DNA of 64,000 nt from Lachnospiraceae bacterium (GCA_024699045.1 JAILQK010000019.1:1-64000), one strand, 5' to 3'; counted from the stretch's first letter, positions 1 through 10,607 are shown. Made by a program: numbers and translations. The notes: generated from the letters alone by a model not told the origin.

Positions 1-2
1 AG

Positions 3-218
3 GTGAGATATGTCGATAACGAAAGGGGAGAGCTTTTTGATCTTTGTGCAATGAGCGCGTGCAGACACAACATCATAGCCAACAGCACGTTCTCGGCATG
101 GGCGGCATGGCTTAACGAAAATGAGGGGAAGATCATAGTGTATCCCGATAAGCGGCATGGCTGGACCATCGAGCCGAAGGGAGGGAGCTTTTGGCCTGAT
201 GACTGGGTCGCGTTGTAG
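3..218 (+). CDS. C-terminal fragment of GT11-like alpha-1,2-fucosyltransferase (5' end outside window)
   Basis: 'MSACRHNIIANSTFSAWAAWLNENEGKIIVYPDKRHGW' matches the conserved C-terminal motif of GT11 enzymes (xxCKHxIIANSTFSWWxAWLN); the frame probably continues upstream. Confidence 0.75.
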   Translation: MRYVDNERGELFDLCAMSACRHNIIANSTFSAWAAWLNENEGKIIVYPDKRHGWTIEPKGGSFWPDDWVAL

Positions 219-296
219 TTTTTATTTATCAAAGGTATCATTGAGTGTGACAGTATCATACAGCAGCAAAGGATAATGAGGGGGAGATCTGAATAT

Positions 297-1079
297 ATGA
301 GCCTTGATGCACTTTTGGGAGTGACCATACCGTTTATAGGCACGTCGGCGGGAGCTGCCTGCGTGCTCTTCATGAAAAAGGATCTTGGGACCAAGGTTCA
401 GAAAGCTCTCACGGGGTTTGCGAGCGGGGTAATGGTCGCAGCCTCCATATGGAGCCTTCTGGTCCCGGCCATGGAACAGAGCGAGGGAATGGGGAACCTT
501 TCGTTTATCCCTGCGCTGACGGGCTTCTGGCTGGGAATAGCCTTCCTGCTCCTGCTGGATTTTTGTATCCCTCACCTGCATCTGAATTCCGAGGAGGCAG
601 AGGGACCTGCCACGCACCTTTCAAAGACAACGATGATGCTTCTCGCGGTAACGCTCCATAACATTCCGGAGGGGATGGCGGTCGGTGTGGTCTATGCCGG
701 ATATCTTTCGGGGTCTTCCGAGATCACATTGGGCGGAGCGCTTGCGCTTGCGCTTGGAATAGCGATACAGAATTTTCCGGAGGGAGCGATAGTATCGATG
801 CCTCTCAGAGCGGAAGGAGAGAGCAAAGGAAAGGCTTTTTTAGGCGGAGTGCTCTCGGGAGCGGTCGAGCCTATAGCGGCGATCCTGACTATAATGGCGG
901 CGGGCCTGATCATACCGGCAATGCCGTATCTTTTGAGCTTTGCCGCAGGAGCCATGATGTATGTCGTGGTGGAGGAGCTGATCCCCGAGATGTCAGCAGG
1001 CGAGCACTCGAATATAGGGGTCGTTATGTTCGCCTTCGGTTTCACTCTGATGATGGCCCTTGATGTAGCGCTGGGTTGA
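297..1079 (+). CDS. ZIP family divalent metal transporter
   Basis: Polytopic protein with 'HNIPEGMAVGV' and 'QNFPEGAIVSMPL' ZIP motifs; start at 297 preferred over 276. Confidence 0.88.
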   Translation: MSLDALLGVTIPFIGTSAGAACVLFMKKDLGTKVQKALTGFASGVMVAASIWSLLVPAMEQSEGMGNLSFIPALTGFWLGIAFLLLLDFCIPHLHLNSEEAEGPATHLSKTTMMLLAVTLHNIPEGMAVGVVYAGYLSGSSEITLGGALALALGIAIQNFPEGAIVSMPLRAEGESKGKAFLGGVLSGAVEPIAAILTIMAAGLIIPAMPYLLSFAAGAMMYVVVEELIPEMSAGEHSNIGVVMFAFGFTLMMALDVALG

Positions 1080-1088
1080 CGGAAGGGG

Positions 1089-1117
1089 TTGACTAATCAA
1101 AAAAATCAAAATAAGAT
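1089..1117 (+). promoter_or_regulatory. Sigma-A-like promoter upstream of the ECF sigma gene
   Basis: TTGACT (1089-1094), 17-nt spacer, TAAGAT (1112-1117). Confidence 0.55.
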
Positions 1118-1176
1118 GATACAGAAAAAAAATAACGGACATAACGACCACTGACAGAGGGGAAAGACTGCATACG

Positions 1177-1680
1177 ATGGATATTGAACAGGTATATAAG
1201 GACTATCATGACAAGGTATTGAATTATATCCGGAGCAAAGTGGGAAATCCGGAGGATGCTGAGGATATCTGTTCGGATGTATTCCTCAAGGTTCAGAAAA
1301 AGCTTATGGATTATGACGAGGAAAAGGCCTCGGTATCTACCTGGGTCTATACCATAGCGCGCAATGCCGTCATAGATCATTATCGTACAAGACGGGTGGC
1401 TGAGGAGATCCCCGAGGAGCTGGCTTCCGATGATGAAGTCGATAACGAGCTGCTTAACAAAGAGACGCTTTCCGAGCTGGCGGAGGCACTGAAGAAGCTT
1501 TCCGAGGAGGAGAGAGAAGTGATAATCCTTCATTATTACGAAGGGCTTTCGCTGAAAGACATAGAGCAACGAACCGGACTGTCATACGGACAGGTGAAAC
1601 TGAGACACAACAGCGCTCTTAAGGAATTGAAAAAATTATTTTCCGGAGAGACTGCCAAAGGGACATTCCGTATCGTATAA
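1177..1680 (+). CDS. RNA polymerase sigma factor, sigma-70/ECF family
   Basis: Sigma2 'DAEDICSDVFLKVQKK...VSTWVYTIARNAVIDHYR' and sigma4 'LSEEEREVIILHYYEGLSLKDIEQRTGLSYGQVKLRHNSALKELKK'. Confidence 0.93.
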   Translation: MDIEQVYKDYHDKVLNYIRSKVGNPEDAEDICSDVFLKVQKKLMDYDEEKASVSTWVYTIARNAVIDHYRTRRVAEEIPEELASDDEVDNELLNKETLSELAEALKKLSEEEREVIILHYYEGLSLKDIEQRTGLSYGQVKLRHNSALKELKKLFSGETAKGTFRIV

Positions 1681-1720
1681 AGAAGTAGAAAGCGTGATGC
1701 GGAGATAAGGAGATGAGGAT

Positions 1721-2035
1721 ATGGCAGACAATATAGGAAATAAGATCAGGAAATTATTTGATTTCCAGCGTTTTGAGAAGGAGCCGGGATTACAGGATGT
1801 GATCGAGGATTCTCTTAACAACGTGGCGGGTGTCCGGAGACTGACGGAGACCGAGCTTGAAAACGCCGCCGGCGGAGTCCGGATAGGAAATGATATGAAT
1901 AATGTCGGAAAGGCTCAGACAGGGGTCGGCACGATCTCAAATAAAAGAAAATGTGAATGCGGAGGAGATATAAGGCTCCTTTCCGGAGGAAGAGGGGTTT
2001 GCGTCAACTGTAACAAGACGTTTTATGATCTGTAA
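1721..2035 (+). CDS. Small protein with double-glycine-type leader and C-terminal zinc-ribbon-like Cys motif
   Basis: 'LTETELENAAGG' resembles bacteriocin/Nif11-type GG leaders; C-terminus 'CEC-x16-CVNC'; TAATG overlap with the next gene. Confidence 0.75.
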   Translation: MADNIGNKIRKLFDFQRFEKEPGLQDVIEDSLNNVAGVRRLTETELENAAGGVRIGNDMNNVGKAQTGVGTISNKRKCECGGDIRLLSGGRGVCVNCNKTFYDL

Positions 2036-3006
2036 TGGATCAGACCGCTAAGGAGTCATATTCCGTTGCGATAATAGATATCATCAAAGCAGCCGCATGC
2101 CTGATGATATTTCTCTATCACTGCAATACGATCCTGCCGGGCGAGTGGAAATTTTTAACGGTGCTGGGTCAGGATCTGGGAAACAACCTGTTCTTTATGG
2201 TGAGTGGTTTTGCCCTCGCGCCTTCCGTTGATAAAACGGAGGGGCGGGGGTTTTTTTCGTGGTATGCAAGGCGGCTGGTAAGGATCCTGCCGATAACCGT
2301 TTTAGCTTATATCGCCACATATTTCATGGGATATTTTTCGCTTTCGGATATGTCACAGTTTATAGCGGTCTTTATCTATCCGACGCTGTACTGGTTCATT
2401 TCTTCGATACTCGTTTTTTACATAATCCTTTTTATCATTGCAAAGCTTGTCGGGACAAAGGGACAGATATTGATATGTCTGATCCTTTTTGCATTGTTCA
2501 TTGTCCTGTCCGGGAGACAGGAGAGGCTCTACGTTATAGGACTTCTGGCGATGATCGTGGGATATCTGCTGAGGCATCACGCCGAAGGATATGCAAAGGA
2601 AGACAGAAACAGTAAAGAAGGGCGGATCGTCTATGTCCTTATGGCAATTTCATTTATTGCCTTTATCTTTGGCAAGTCGACGGATCTCGGAGGGCTTTCG
2701 TACGGACTGACGGGGGCGGGCGCTTTGGGGGCAGGCGGTACGATGCTCCTTGCCGGGTCAAGGATGAATGAAAGCCTCTCGCGGTTCATGAAGGAGAAAA
2801 AATATGCGGGCAGCGTGATCAGATATACAGGAAACATGGCGCTTCCTTTGTATCTGGTCCAGTGCTTCTGCTCGGGATACATCGGCTTTTGGATCGGATC
2901 GCATATTGATTTTCCGGTCTCTTTCTGGATAAATTTTATCGTCGTCTGGGGCATCGGCACCGTTTTATATCTGATCAGCCGGATCTGTGCCCGGGTCATC
3001 TCATAA
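2035..3006 (+). CDS. Acyltransferase family (AT3-like) integral membrane protein
   Basis: 'IIDIIKAAACLMIFLYHCNTILPGE...NNLFFMVSGFALAPSV...RRLVRILP' pattern of membrane acyltransferases. Confidence 0.85.
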   Translation: MDQTAKESYSVAIIDIIKAAACLMIFLYHCNTILPGEWKFLTVLGQDLGNNLFFMVSGFALAPSVDKTEGRGFFSWYARRLVRILPITVLAYIATYFMGYFSLSDMSQFIAVFIYPTLYWFISSILVFYIILFIIAKLVGTKGQILICLILFALFIVLSGRQERLYVIGLLAMIVGYLLRHHAEGYAKEDRNSKEGRIVYVLMAISFIAFIFGKSTDLGGLSYGLTGAGALGAGGTMLLAGSRMNESLSRFMKEKKYAGSVIRYTGNMALPLYLVQCFCSGYIGFWIGSHIDFPVSFWINFIVVWGIGTVLYLISRICARVIS

Positions 3007-3113
3007 CAAAATCCTCATAAAAAAATAATAAAATGCGATTCTTTTCAAGCTATTTTCGATGCGGTATATGTGGTATACTGTAAGTTCAGTAAAAAAAGAA
3101 AGAGAGCAGAACA

Positions 3114-4751
3114 ATGCCGATCGTAGATCTACTTACCAGAAACGCAAAAGAATACGGAGATGAGGTCGCACTCGTCGAATTAAATCCGGAACTGAAGGAT
3201 ATGAGGCGCATGACATGGAAGGAGTATGACCTTATCCAGCCGGAGCCTGACGAGCCTTACAGAAGGGAGATAACCTGGCGGATATTTGACGAGAAAGCCA
3301 ACCGTTTCGCGAATCTCCTGCTTGAGCGGGGAATACAAAAAGGCGATAAGGTCGGTATCCTTTTGATGAACTGTCTGGAGTGGCTTCCGATATACTTTGG
3401 GGTGTTAAAGACCGGAGCGCTCGCGGTGCCGCTTAATTTCAGATATGCGCCCGATGAGATCGAATACTGCGTAGGCCTTGCGGAGGTAGATATACTGGTA
3501 TTCGGCCCGGAGTTCATAGGAAGGGTGGAGGAGATAGCGGACCGGATCTCGGAGCATCGCCTTCTGTTTTATGTGGGAGAGAACTGTCCCACATTTGCCG
3601 AGAGCTACAATACGCTGACGGCGGACTGCTCTTCCGTGGCGCCGGATATAACCCTCACGGACGATGATCTGGCGGCGATCTATTTTTCAAGCGGAACCAC
3701 CGGTTTTCCTAAAGCGATACTTCATAAACACAGGGCGCTCATGCACTCTGCCGTCGTCGAGCAGAAGCATCACGGGCAGCAGAAGGATGACGTCTTTTTG
3801 TGCATCCCTCCGCTTTATCATACGGGAGCAAAGATGCACTGGTTCGGATCACTCGTTTCGGGAAGCAAGGCGGTGCTCTTAAAGGGAACCAAGCCGGAGT
3901 TCATACTCGATGCGGTATCAAGAGAAAAGTGCACCATCGTGTGGCTGCTCGTTCCCTGGGCGCAGGATATACTGGAGGCACTTGACAGGGGAGATCTGAA
4001 GCTCTCCGACCATGAGCTCTCGCAGTGGAGGCTTATGCATATCGGAGCGCAGCCCGTGCCGAGATCGCTGATCCGTCACTGGAGGGATTATTTCCCTGAG
4101 CACCAGTATGACACCAACTACGGACTTTCGGAATCCATAGGTCCCGGCTGCGTGCACCTTGGGGTGGAGAACATAGAACATGTCGGAGCGATCGGGGTCC
4201 CGGGTTACGGCTGGGAATGCAAGATCGTGGATGAGAACCGTCAGGAGGTCACAAAAGGCGAAGTGGGAGAGCTGGCGGTCAAAGGACCGGGCGTCATGGT
4301 CTGTTATTATCATGACGAAAAGGCTACGGAAGAGGTAATGGACAAGGAAGGATGGCTTTACACCGGTGATATGGCGAAGCAGGATGAGGAAGGATTCTAT
4401 TACCTCGTGGACCGGAAGAAGGATGTCATCATCTCCGGAGGAGAGAATATCTATCCGGTCCAGATCGAAGATTTCCTTCATGGCTTCGAGCCGGTCAACG
4501 ATGTGGCGGTGATCGGGCTGGCGGACCGCAGGCTCGGCGAGATCTCCGCGGCGATCATCGAGATCAAAAAAGGATTTACCTGTACGGAGGAGGAGGTTCA
4601 GCTGTTCTGCAAGAAGCTTCCGAAATATAAGAGACCGAGAAAGATCATATTTGCCGAGGTCCCGAGAAATGCGACAGGCAAGATCGAGAAACCTAAGCTC
4701 AGGGAGATTTACGGCGCAATGAATCTGGTAGCGCAGGAAAATGAAGGGTAA
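3114..4751 (+). CDS. AMP-dependent synthetase/ligase (acyl-CoA ligase-like)
   Basis: P-loop 'IYFSSGTTGFPKAILHKH', 'GWLYTGDMAKQDEEGFYYLVDRKKDVIISGGENIYP', C-terminal 'PRNATGKIEKPKLRE'. Confidence 0.93.
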   Translation: MPIVDLLTRNAKEYGDEVALVELNPELKDMRRMTWKEYDLIQPEPDEPYRREITWRIFDEKANRFANLLLERGIQKGDKVGILLMNCLEWLPIYFGVLKTGALAVPLNFRYAPDEIEYCVGLAEVDILVFGPEFIGRVEEIADRISEHRLLFYVGENCPTFAESYNTLTADCSSVAPDITLTDDDLAAIYFSSGTTGFPKAILHKHRALMHSAVVEQKHHGQQKDDVFLCIPPLYHTGAKMHWFGSLVSGSKAVLLKGTKPEFILDAVSREKCTIVWLLVPWAQDILEALDRGDLKLSDHELSQWRLMHIGAQPVPRSLIRHWRDYFPEHQYDTNYGLSESIGPGCVHLGVENIEHVGAIGVPGYGWECKIVDENRQEVTKGEVGELAVKGPGVMVCYYHDEKATEEVMDKEGWLYTGDMAKQDEEGFYYLVDRKKDVIISGGENIYPVQIEDFLHGFEPVNDVAVIGLADRRLGEISAAIIEIKKGFTCTEEEVQLFCKKLPKYKRPRKIIFAEVPRNATGKIEKPKLREIYGAMNLVAQENEG

Positions 4752-5928
4752 GATCGGAAACAGAAAAATCTATGCCGTATTGTTTGCAGTCTATATCGTA
4801 TTACTCATCGGGATGTTAATTTACTATAAACAGATGAGCAATAAGATTTTTGTGGTAAAGGGAACCTCGGCGGAGGCGGACAGATCCGGGATCTGCATAA
4901 TGTCCGAGAGATCCAAGGAATGGGCGGAAACGGGAACCCCGGGCTATGACAAGGGGATGGAGTATGATTTTATCATAGTGAATCCCGGAGACGCGGAAAT
5001 ATATGACTGGCAGGCGGAAATAAATTTCGGAACAGGCTTTGTGATAGACAGCAGCTGGAACGGGACCTTTGAGGCATCGGACGGCAGGCTTACCGTAAAG
5101 CCGGATGAGCGGACCGCGGTCCTGCAGCCCGAAGAGGAAAAGACCTTCGGGCTTGTGATGATCTCCTTAAATGAGCAGCAGGTCCTTGATTACAGTCTGT
5201 ATTATAAGGCAAATTACAAATATACGGACTCGCCGGCTTTCTGGCTCGTTGCCGCAGCTTTACTCCTTACACTCACGGTATTCATCACGGATGAATACAA
5301 CCGCAGAAGATACAGTAAGCTTAGAAAATCCCGGGAAGAGATACACGCGATCCTTATGGACAGCTTTACGACCTTTGCGAATATAATCGATGCAAAGGAT
5401 CCATATACTCAGGGACATTCCCTGAGGGTTGCGGAGTACGCCCGTCTAATCTCCGGCAAGATGGGATACAGTGAGGAGGAGCAGGAGAGGGTATACTGGA
5501 TCGGTATGCTGCATGATATCGGAAAGATAGGCATAACCGATGTGATACTGCAAAAACCGGGAAGCCTGGATAACGAAGAGTACTATACCATACAGACACA
5601 TGTGGATATCGGAGGGGCCATATTAAAGGATTTCAACGCGCTTTCGGATATAACCGCCGGGGCGCAGTACCATCATGAAAGATGGGACGGAAAAGGGTAT
5701 TCCAAGCATCTCAAAGGCAAGGAGATCCCTCAGATAGCCCGCATCATCTGCGTGGCGGATTCCTTTGATGCGATGACGAGCCCCAGGGTATACCGTAAGG
5801 CTCTGACCGTGGAATTTGCGAAAGAAGAGCTTGAAAAATGCGCGGGGACGCAGTTTGATCCCGAAATAGTCCCGGTGATGATCAAACTTATAGATGAGGG
5901 AGCGGTTCCGATAGAGATCAGATCATGA
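4741..5928 (+). CDS. Membrane-anchored HD-GYP phosphodiesterase-like protein with CBM2-like extracytoplasmic domain
   Basis: TM + 'YDWQAEINFGTGFVIDSSWNGTFEASDGRLTVKP...LQPEEEKTFGL' (CBM2-like) + TM + 'MLHDIGKIGI...HHERWDGKGYS...VADSFDAMTSPRVYR'. Confidence 0.85.
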   Translation: MKGKIGNRKIYAVLFAVYIVLLIGMLIYYKQMSNKIFVVKGTSAEADRSGICIMSERSKEWAETGTPGYDKGMEYDFIIVNPGDAEIYDWQAEINFGTGFVIDSSWNGTFEASDGRLTVKPDERTAVLQPEEEKTFGLVMISLNEQQVLDYSLYYKANYKYTDSPAFWLVAAALLLTLTVFITDEYNRRRYSKLRKSREEIHAILMDSFTTFANIIDAKDPYTQGHSLRVAEYARLISGKMGYSEEEQERVYWIGMLHDIGKIGITDVILQKPGSLDNEEYYTIQTHVDIGGAILKDFNALSDITAGAQYHHERWDGKGYSKHLKGKEIPQIARIICVADSFDAMTSPRVYRKALTVEFAKEELEKCAGTQFDPEIVPVMIKLIDEGAVPIEIRS

Positions 5929-6881
5929 CGATAAGCGTATGTCTTATAGTAAAAAATGAAGCGGCCATTCTTGCAAGATGCCTCGATCCGCTTGTAAGCA
6001 TAGCGGATGAGACAGTCATCGTGGATACGGGCTCGACCGATGAGACCAAAAAGATCGCATCAAGGTATACGCAGAAGATTTATGATCTTGAATGGAAAGA
6101 TGATTTTGCGGCCGCCAGAAATTTTGCTTTTTCCAAATGTTCCTGTGATTATATTTATTCCGCCGATGCCGATGAAGTCCTCGATGAGGTCAACCTTGAA
6201 AGGTTCAAAAAGCTCAAGTCGGCGCTCGACCCTTCAGTGGATATAGTTCAGTTCATCTATACAAACCAGCTTGAATACAATACGACCTATAATTTCGACA
6301 GGGAGCTCAGACCCAAGCTCTACAGGAGACTCCGTCCTTTTGTCTGGGAGGGGGAGGTTCATGAGCAGGTAAGGCTCGATCCGCTGATCTATGATTCGGA
6401 TATCGAGGTGATCCATAAGCCGACTTCTTTTCATTCGTCCAGAGATCTTGCGATATTCAGAAGGATCATCGGGGAAAAAGGAGGAATGGAACCCAGGCTT
6501 TCGGATATGTATATGAGGGAGCTTGCCGTGTCCGGGGAGGACGAAGATTTTGTCGAAGCCAGAGCGTATTTTGAAAAACTCATAGAGACGGAGACGGATC
6601 CGGCAAGGATCCGCGACGAACTGTATACGGTGATCCGGGGCTGCAGGGTATCGGATGACAGAGATGCCTTCATGAAATATGCGTTCCGGGCGCTGGCGCT
6701 CGGGGAGGTCACTTCCGAGACGGCATTTGAGCTCGGAGAGTTCTACAGAACAGCCGGGGATCCGGATGAGGCGAAAATCTGGTATTATAACGCCGCTTAT
6801 GAGACTGAGGCCTCGCTGGATCACAGGTATAAAGATGAGTATCCGTTACGATATCTGAAGGATGGAAAAAAGCAGGACTGA
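5925..6881 (+). CDS. Glycosyltransferase family 2 with helical C-terminal region
   Basis: 'ISVCLIVKNEAAILARCLDPLVSIADETVIVDTGSTDETKKIA...DYIYSADADEVLD'; ATGA overlap with the preceding gene. Confidence 0.9.
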   Translation: MTISVCLIVKNEAAILARCLDPLVSIADETVIVDTGSTDETKKIASRYTQKIYDLEWKDDFAAARNFAFSKCSCDYIYSADADEVLDEVNLERFKKLKSALDPSVDIVQFIYTNQLEYNTTYNFDRELRPKLYRRLRPFVWEGEVHEQVRLDPLIYDSDIEVIHKPTSFHSSRDLAIFRRIIGEKGGMEPRLSDMYMRELAVSGEDEDFVEARAYFEKLIETETDPARIRDELYTVIRGCRVSDDRDAFMKYAFRALALGEVTSETAFELGEFYRTAGDPDEAKIWYYNAAYETEASLDHRYKDEYPLRYLKDGKKQD

Positions 6882-8535
6882 TCATATAAAACAATACGCG
6901 ATCCCGGCGGCGGCCGCTCTTATCCAGTGGGTGATATGGCAGGCGCTCGGGATAGGACGCGCCTTCCTGACATACGATATAAGGGCGCCTTATGTATGGA
7001 TACAGAAGGGGCTGTTTCTCTTTCTCCTTGTGTCTTTATGGTGCTTTTTGTTTTATGTGATAAGAAAAGCAAAGGCGGGAGACGAAAAGATAAGGCGCGG
7101 ACTCACGGTCTTTGCGGTCTATTTTTCCATATCTGCGGTCGTTCTTTTGCTGTTATGGCCGGGAACCTGGTACTGGGATGATATAGGTGTCCTTGCGAGC
7201 GCCAAAAACTTCGATCTGCTTCCCTGGCAGCATGTGCTCTCGGCTTTTTTTCAGACGCTCTTTTTGCAGTTCTTTCCGGTTCCCGGGGGGATCATCGCGG
7301 TACAGCTTCTCATCGTCTCCGTTATCGTGGCCTATGCCGTAACGGATCTGGAGCTTTCTCTGTTTAAGGGAAAGAGCATTACGGGATTTCGGGCGGCCGA
7401 TATCCTGATCGAGCTCATCCCGTTTTTCCTGCCTCCGGTACTCCTCTATCAATACTCAGGGTTCAGGATGGGACTGTATATTTTCATCGAGATCTTTGTC
7501 CTGAGCTTTATCATCTGCATATCGATAAGAGAAAGGGAGATAAGCTGTCCGATGCTTTTCTTTTTCGCCCTTGCTTCGGCAGTGGTGACAACCTGGAGGA
7601 CGGAAGGATTTTTGTATGCTCCGGTGATCATCGTTATGCTGGTCCTGCAGAAAAAGGAGATGCTCTCTGCCGGAAAGAAGATCTTTACCGTCGGGGTCAT
7701 GCTGGCAGTGGTATTCATGATCTCGTCATTTCAAAAGTCGGCAACGGGAAACGATGATTACTCCGTGGTAACTTTTCTGCGGCCGCTGTCCGAGGTCGTA
7801 AGGGCTGCGGATCCCGGAAAAGATGCCGACCTTCTCGAGAAGGTGAACAGGGTCGTAGACACCGGGGTGATACTTGACAATCCCGACGTCAACGGAGAGG
7901 ATCTGCTCTGGAAATATGACCTTCCGATCCATGAGTATACGGATGAGGAATACAGTGACTTTATGAAAGCGTTCATCGGACTTTGCGTAAGATATCCCAA
8001 GGCGGTCGCGAAGGAAAGGATAAAGGTGTTTATAGATACCTCGGCGATCCGCGGGAGGACAAATCCGACAAATGTGACAGGAGCTTATTATCTGTTCGAC
8101 CCGGATGAGCAGAACGACAATCAGAGAGAATTCAATGAATGGGAGATCATGCTCAACAGACCGGTTTCCGAAACGCTCAGGCAGCGTTTCATACTGTTTC
8201 TCGGATGTCTGAGGGAGGACTTTTCTGAAAGGATCACATACCGGCTCGTATGGGATACGATCATACCGCTCGGGATCATCGGGATACTGTGGGTGGGACT
8301 TGCCGTGAAGAAAAAGTGGAAGCTCTTTATCGCAATGTCAGCGGTAGCTTTGAGGATCCCGGTGCTGTTCCTGACCGCGCCGGCCACCTGGACCATGTAT
8401 TATCTGTCATTTTATCTCATCGGATATGTTTCGCTGGTATTTATTATCCTTAAGATGGTGTCAGTGAAAAATGACCGGAAGACGGAGCCTTGGGAAAAGG
8501 GCCGGCAGACAGCGGCATCAGGCGGTCAGGATTGA
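6862..8535 (+). CDS. Large polytopic membrane protein, GT-C-like, probably involved in surface glycan synthesis
   Basis: Many TM segments; 'WPGTWYWDDIGVLASAKNFDLLPWQHVLSAFF' loop; location within the polysaccharide locus. Confidence 0.6.
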   Translation: MEKSRTDHIKQYAIPAAAALIQWVIWQALGIGRAFLTYDIRAPYVWIQKGLFLFLLVSLWCFLFYVIRKAKAGDEKIRRGLTVFAVYFSISAVVLLLLWPGTWYWDDIGVLASAKNFDLLPWQHVLSAFFQTLFLQFFPVPGGIIAVQLLIVSVIVAYAVTDLELSLFKGKSITGFRAADILIELIPFFLPPVLLYQYSGFRMGLYIFIEIFVLSFIICISIREREISCPMLFFFALASAVVTTWRTEGFLYAPVIIVMLVLQKKEMLSAGKKIFTVGVMLAVVFMISSFQKSATGNDDYSVVTFLRPLSEVVRAADPGKDADLLEKVNRVVDTGVILDNPDVNGEDLLWKYDLPIHEYTDEEYSDFMKAFIGLCVRYPKAVAKERIKVFIDTSAIRGRTNPTNVTGAYYLFDPDEQNDNQREFNEWEIMLNRPVSETLRQRFILFLGCLREDFSERITYRLVWDTIIPLGIIGILWVGLAVKKKWKLFIAMSAVALRIPVLFLTAPATWTMYYLSFYLIGYVSLVFIILKMVSVKNDRKTEPWEKGRQTAASGGQD

Positions 8536-8613
8536 GGAAGAATGCAATATATGATACAATTTTAAGGTTATCGTACTTACGATCAGGACACTAAAAAAGA
8601 TAAGGGAGAAAGC

Positions 8614-9693
8614 ATGCGTACATATCTTGTTACCGGCGGCGCCGGATTTATCGGTTCAAATTTCATTTATTATATGCTCCGCAAGTACGGGGATGAGATA
8701 AAGATCATCAACGTGGATGCGCTTACCTATGCCGGGAATCTTGAGAATCTTACCGGAGTTGAGGGGAAGGATAATTATTCTTTTATCAAGGCCGACATCA
8801 GAGACAAAGAGGCCATAGAAAAGATCTTTGGGGAAAATGATGTGGACATAGTGGTCCATTTTGCGGCGGAAAGCCATGTGGACCGCTCGATAGTAAACCC
8901 CGAGGTCTTTGTTGAGACCAATGTGCTCGGGACCGCCGTGATGCTCAACGCCGCGAAGGCCGCATGGGAGAATGAAGACGGCACATATAAAAAGGGAAAG
9001 AAATTCCTGCACGTATCGACGGATGAGGTATACGGTTCTTTGAGCGATCCCGCGGATTATTTCTATGAGACGACTCCCTACGATCCGCATTCGCCCTACT
9101 CGGCGAGCAAGGCATCGGCGGATCTTCTTGTAAAGGCTTACATGGATACTTATCATTTCCCGGCAAATATCACGAATTGTTCAAATAACTACGGCCCTTA
9201 CCAGTTCCCGGAAAAGCTGATCCCGCTGATCATAAACAATGCGCTTTCGGGCAAAAAGCTTCCGGTATACGGGGACGGAAAGAACGTGAGGGACTGGCTC
9301 TATGTGGACGATCACTGCAAGGGCATAGACATGGTGATCGAAAAGGGCGCGCCCGGCGAAAAATACAATATCGGCGGACATAACGAACGCGAGAATATCC
9401 AGATAGTAAAGACCATAATCAAGACGCTCCGGGAGATCCTTCCGGATGACGATCCGAGAAAGAAGAACGTGTCGGAGGATCTCATAACTTACGTGGAGGA
9501 CCGGAAGGGACATGACAGAAGATATGCGATCGCTCCCGATAAGATAAGCAGGGAGCTGGGCTGGCTTCCCGATACGAAGTTTGAGGATGGCATAAAGCTT
9601 ACGGTGAAATGGTATCTGGAGCATATGGACTGGATGGAGAATATCACCTCCGGGGGATATCAGGACTATTATAAGAGGATGTATAAGGTATGA
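8614..9693 (+). CDS. rmlB: dTDP-glucose 4,6-dehydratase
   Basis: '[17 protein letters not shown]', '[12 protein letters not shown]', '[15 protein letters not shown]', '[18 protein letters not shown]'. Confidence 0.96.
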   Translation: MRTYLVTGGAGFIGSNFIYYMLRKYGDEIKIINVDALTYAGNLENLTGVEGKDNYSFIKADIRDKEAIEKIFGENDVDIVVHFAAESHVDRSIVNPEVFVETNVLGTAVMLNAAKAAWENEDGTYKKGKKFLHVSTDEVYGSLSDPADYFYETTPYDPHSPYSASKASADLLVKAYMDTYHFPANITNCSNNYGPYQFPEKLIPLIINNALSGKKLPVYGDGKNVRDWLYVDDHCKGIDMVIEKGAPGEKYNIGGHNERENIQIVKTIIKTLREILPDDDPRKKNVSEDLITYVEDRKGHDRRYAIAPDKISRELGWLPDTKFEDGIKLTVKWYLEHMDWMENITSGGYQDYYKRMYKV

Positions 9694-10559
9694 AGGGAAT
9701 AATACTCGCCGGAGGATCCGGCACCAGACTTTATCCGCTGACCAAGGCCGTCAGCAAGCAGATGATGCCGGTCTATGACAAGCCGATGATCTATTATCCG
9801 CTTTCGACCCTCATGCTTGCGGGAATAAGGGACATACTCATAATCTCAACTCCGAGGGACCTGCCGGGTTTCAGGGAGCTTTTCGGAGACGGATCCCAGC
9901 TGGGACTCAGCATGAACTACAAGGTGCAGGAGACGCCCAGAGGACTTGCCGATGCGTTTCTGGTGGGGGCAGACTTTATCGGGACCGACAATGTGGCGAT
10001 GGTGCTCGGGGACAATATATTCTACGGACAGAGTTTTTCCAAGACCCTTAGGGCAGCCGCCGGGAGGGAGAAGGGCGCTACGATCTTTGGATATTACGTC
10101 AAGGATCCCACGGAATACGGGGTGGTGGAATTTGATGAAGACGGCAGGGCCATATCAATAGAGGAAAAGCCAAAGCATCCGAAGAGCAACTATGCGGTTC
10201 CGGGCCTTTATTTTTACGATAACGACGTGGTGGAGATCGCCAGAAACGTAAAGCCTTCGAAAAGAGGAGAGATAGAGATCACTTCCGTAAACAATGAATA
10301 TCTGAAAAGAGGAGATCTTTATGTCGAGACCCTTGGGCGGGGATTTGCGTGGCTTGATACGGGATCGCACGATATGCTCCTTGATGCCGCGGATTTTGTT
10401 TCGGCTTTCCAGAAAAGACAGGGGCTTTACATATCCTGTATTGAGGAGATCGCATACAAGAAGGGCTATATTGACAGGGAACAGCTTCTGAAGCTTTCGG
10501 AATCGCTGTCAAAGACGGATTACGGACGATATCTCCGGGATATAGCGAACGGATTATAA
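9690..10559 (+). CDS. rmlA: Glucose-1-phosphate thymidylyltransferase
   Basis: '[53 protein letters not shown]'; ATGA overlap with rmlB. Confidence 0.97.
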   Translation: MKGIILAGGSGTRLYPLTKAVSKQMMPVYDKPMIYYPLSTLMLAGIRDILIISTPRDLPGFRELFGDGSQLGLSMNYKVQETPRGLADAFLVGADFIGTDNVAMVLGDNIFYGQSFSKTLRAAAGREKGATIFGYYVKDPTEYGVVEFDEDGRAISIEEKPKHPKSNYAVPGLYFYDNDVVEIARNVKPSKRGEIEITSVNNEYLKRGDLYVETLGRGFAWLDTGSHDMLLDAADFVSAFQKRQGLYISCIEEIAYKKGYIDREQLLKLSESLSKTDYGRYLRDIANGL

Positions 10560-10607
10560 GTTATGGGACAGGAAGGTCCGTGACAAAAAGACAGGGGACA
10601 GGGCTTA

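Noticed and set aside
222-617. Minus-strand 131-aa ORF over the ZIP gene
   Set aside because: Antisense to a clear ZIP coding frame; no recognisable domain. The many similar antisense ORFs in the track were rejected for the same reason.
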